NCBI GenBank assembly: GCA_937952285.1
Contig: CALFZE010000028.1
Coordinates: 1 to 15,484, forward strand
DNA length: 15,484 nt
Direction: 5' to 3'
Origin: UBA2428 sp002343545
GTDB lineage: Bacteria > Bdellovibrionota > UBA2428
Position numbers and translations under genes: made by a program. Within the stretch, counting starts at the first letter, position 1, and each line of letters opens with the position of its first letter. A model generated the notes under the pieces. The model was not told where the DNA came from. It searched no databases and saw only the letters and a list, made by a program, of their open reading frames with translations. Positions 13,989 through 15,484 of the stretch are shown in pieces.

Positions 13989-14777
13989 ATGGGCTTTCGT
14001 GGCCGGACGTTTTCCATCGCGTTGTTTTCGCTGCTCGGATGCGCTTCGGCCGAGCGACACCCCGACGCCCTCGCGCGTCCGGAATCGATCGATAACGAAA
14101 CGGAAACCACGAGCTTGGCCCGGGAAAAGTCGAGCCCCCTCAAGACGATCTGGCAGCTCGGGCGCAAAGGGCGGATCGTCTTTACCGTGCACGGGATCCG
14201 CGGCGCCCCCGCCGACCTCGACCCCATCCACGCCAAGGTCGCCGCCCGTTCCCGCGAGATTTCAACCTTTCTCTACGCGGACGAAGGCGTGGATCTCGAC
14301 GAAGCGAGTGAAGTGCTCGGCCAGGAAATCGTGGAGCGGCTCGGCCAAAGCCCGGGTTCTCCCCCGGTCGAGATCTACGCACACTCCATGGGCGCCCGGC
14401 TCGCCGTCTCGGCCTTGATGCGACAGGCCGAGGCACTCAAGGGCTACTCCATCCGCCTGACCTTGATCGCGCCGATGCTCGGCGGCAGCGAACAGGCCGT
14501 CGGAGCCCAGTCGGCCTTCTGGCCGCTGAACGTGGTTCCCGCCGTTCAACTTGCGCAAGACATGGATCCCGCAGGGGATTTTCAGCGCGCGCTCGAGAAC
14601 TTTAGGCCCTCGCCGAAGCTCCGCGCGGCGATACTCCGCGGGGGCCAAGACGAGATCGTGCCGCTGAACCGAGCCTACCGCCAAGTGGTGCGGGCTCTCA
14701 ACGCCCCCGAACGGGTCCTTCCCGGCGCCGACCACGTCTCGATTATCGAGCAGTCCCTTCCCCACCTCGGTCTTTAG
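13989..14777 (+). CDS. Alpha/beta-hydrolase lipoprotein
   Basis: The 262-residue protein begins at ATG 13989 with a short lipoprotein signal ending L-L-G-C18. After a Ser/Glu-rich spacer (19-58), the alpha/beta-hydrolase core starts at about 62 with I-V-F-T-V-H-G-I-R-G, the H-G oxyanion region. The nucleophile is Ser133 in A-H-S-M-G (the first Gly of G-x-S-x-G is Ala), the acid is Asp221 in G-G-Q-D-E-I-V-P, and the base is His249 in G-A-D-H-V. The triad is complete and in the correct order. At 262 residues it is compact, with about 80 residues after the nucleophile helix that could form a small lid. An esterase, lipase or thioesterase acting in the envelope is likely, but the substrate is unknown. 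No clear ribosome site precedes it, and an AT-rich GATAAAAA lies 5 bases upstream. Confidence 0.87.
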   Translation: MGFRGRTFSIALFSLLGCASAERHPDALARPESIDNETETTSLAREKSSPLKTIWQLGRKGRIVFTVHGIRGAPADLDPIHAKVAARSREISTFLYADEGVDLDEASEVLGQEIVERLGQSPGSPPVEIYAHSMGARLAVSALMRQAEALKGYSIRLTLIAPMLGGSEQAVGAQSAFWPLNVVPAVQLAQDMDPAGDFQRALENFRPSPKLRAAILRGGQDEIVPLNRAYRQVVRALNAPERVLPGADHVSIIEQSLPHLGL

Positions 14778-14855
14778 GGCCGCGGCGTTCCGGCGTTCCG
14801 AAATTGATGCGGCGAAGCCCTTCATTTTTTGGGACGGAGCTCCGATACCGAGGCC

Positions 14856-15455
14856 ATGGCAGCGAAGACTCCGTCGTCCCTTTTCTTGTTGATTCCTTCC
14901 GTCTTGGCCCTCGCGCAATGCGCGAGTCCCCAACCCGCGCCGGCACGTGATCCGGCGGGGCTCCTCGGTCGCTTCAATCGGGAGAGCGCGGACGCCTGTT
15001 TGACGGCCCTGCGCGCCGTCGTGAACAAGGGCGGGTCCAAACTGCCGGTGGCCTTCAACGGCGATCGCGATGCGCTCTCGGCGGCTTGGCGCCAACTGGA
15101 AAACCGCCGCTACTGGCTGCGCTGGAACGACGACGCCTCCGACTTTCTTCGCTTCGTGCGCATGAAGGACCACGAAGCTTGGAAGAGTCCCATCATCCAC
15201 GGCGTCGAGATGTACGGTCTCGAGAACTACCGGGCCTGGCGCCGCGGCGCCGACTTCCTCGACAATATCCCCAAGGGGAAATTCAAACCGAGCATCGCGC
15301 TCTTCTCTGAGCTCCACCGCATCGGCGCGGGCGAGCTGCAGCCCCTCCTCAAGCGCCTGGACCCCCTCATCCCGGACGGCTTCCTGCCCGACAAGGCCGG
15401 CGTGCTGAAGCGCCGCTGGTCGATCGGCAGGTTCTCCCCGGGTCGTAGTGGGTAG
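14856..15455 (+). CDS. Putative lipoprotein of unknown function near the window edge
   Basis: ATG 14856 gives 199 residues; an in-frame TTG at 14829 is an alternative. The N-terminus (M-A-A-K, hydrophobic 9-20, L-A-Q-C22) reads as a lipoprotein signal, although Gln just before the cysteine is atypical and only one positive charge precedes the core. The mature part is charged and aromatic-rich with no membrane segment. Residues 112-191 include G-V-E-M-Y-G-L-E-N-Y, S-E-L-H-R-I-G-A-G and a later A-G-V-L-K-R. These faintly recall the first half of Fic/Fido domains, but the diagnostic H-P-F-x-x-G-N-G-R is absent and the frame stops soon after, so I do not assign that family. The coding sequence ends 29 bases before the window edge in an abruptly AT-richer tail. 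Confidence 0.68.
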   Translation: MAAKTPSSLFLLIPSVLALAQCASPQPAPARDPAGLLGRFNRESADACLTALRAVVNKGGSKLPVAFNGDRDALSAAWRQLENRRYWLRWNDDASDFLRFVRMKDHEAWKSPIIHGVEMYGLENYRAWRRGADFLDNIPKGKFKPSIALFSELHRIGAGELQPLLKRLDPLIPDGFLPDKAGVLKRRWSIGRFSPGRSG

Positions 15456-15484
15456 ATAGGGCACGGGATCTTTATCTGTAAGAA

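Noticed and set aside
14784..14799. Tandem GGCGTTCC repeat after the hydrolase gene
   Set aside because: It has only two 8-base copies and no supporting context, so it is probably chance in GC-rich sequence.
14809..14829. Possible intrinsic terminator (GAAGCCCTTC then six T) after the hydrolase gene
   Set aside because: The stem is only four bases with a two-base loop, too weak to call, although the T-run is genuine.
14262..15464. 400-codon minus-strand frame covering the end of the hydrolase and the last gene
   Set aside because: It runs through two plus-strand genes and their gap, with a low-complexity charged translation.

Overview
The window is a dense, GC-rich (roughly two-thirds G+C, estimated by eye) bacterial chromosome segment. 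It carries 13 protein genes, one of them cut by the left edge. I see no rRNA, tRNA, CRISPR array or insertion sequence, and no gene-free stretch longer than about 180 bases. The proteome is that of a didermic Gram-negative bacterium: a full-length DsbD, signal peptides, and five predicted lipoproteins within about 6 kb. DUF4340-type repeats, a GYF-like head domain and many orphan lipoproteins suggest a deltaproteobacterial-type lineage such as Bdellovibrionota or Myxococcota. That placement is inference, not demonstrated.

Left part (1-1458, minus strand): a partial membrane protein with a GYF_2/DUF4340-unrelated, DUF4339-like N-terminal domain runs off the left edge. Upstream of it is a small exported protein of unknown function. 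A 56-base divergent gap separates these from the plus-strand operon.

Operon 1515-6724 (plus strand): five tightly packed genes. They are a membrane-anchored protein with three DUF4340-like repeats fused to a periplasmic cyclophilin, a 4-TM membrane protein, a [4Fe-4S] ferredoxin, a HAD phosphatase of the PSPase/MtnX type, and DsbD. Two of the five (prolyl isomerase and thiol-disulfide reductant supply) point to protein folding in the cell envelope. dsbD ends in a 48-bp convergent overlap with a DMT/EamA exporter on the minus strand (6677-7645).

Envelope block 7820-15455: an exported papain-fold (CHAP/NlpC-P60-like) putative peptidoglycan hydrolase is followed 17 nt later by a small lipoprotein. 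Then comes a divergent pair of lipoproteins, one built from three Cys-pair repeats (minus) and one a beta-helix protein (plus). A plant-type methionine gamma-lyase-like PLP enzyme follows, then an alpha/beta-hydrolase lipoprotein with a complete catalytic triad, and last an uncharacterised lipoprotein near the right edge.

The least expected items are the DUF4340-cyclophilin fusion, which contains a well-formed internal ribosome-binding site and in-frame GTG that could yield a second, soluble cyclophilin; the triplicated Cys-pair lipoprotein; and the hydrolase/lipoprotein pair. I did not find a clearly new multi-gene defence or mobile system.
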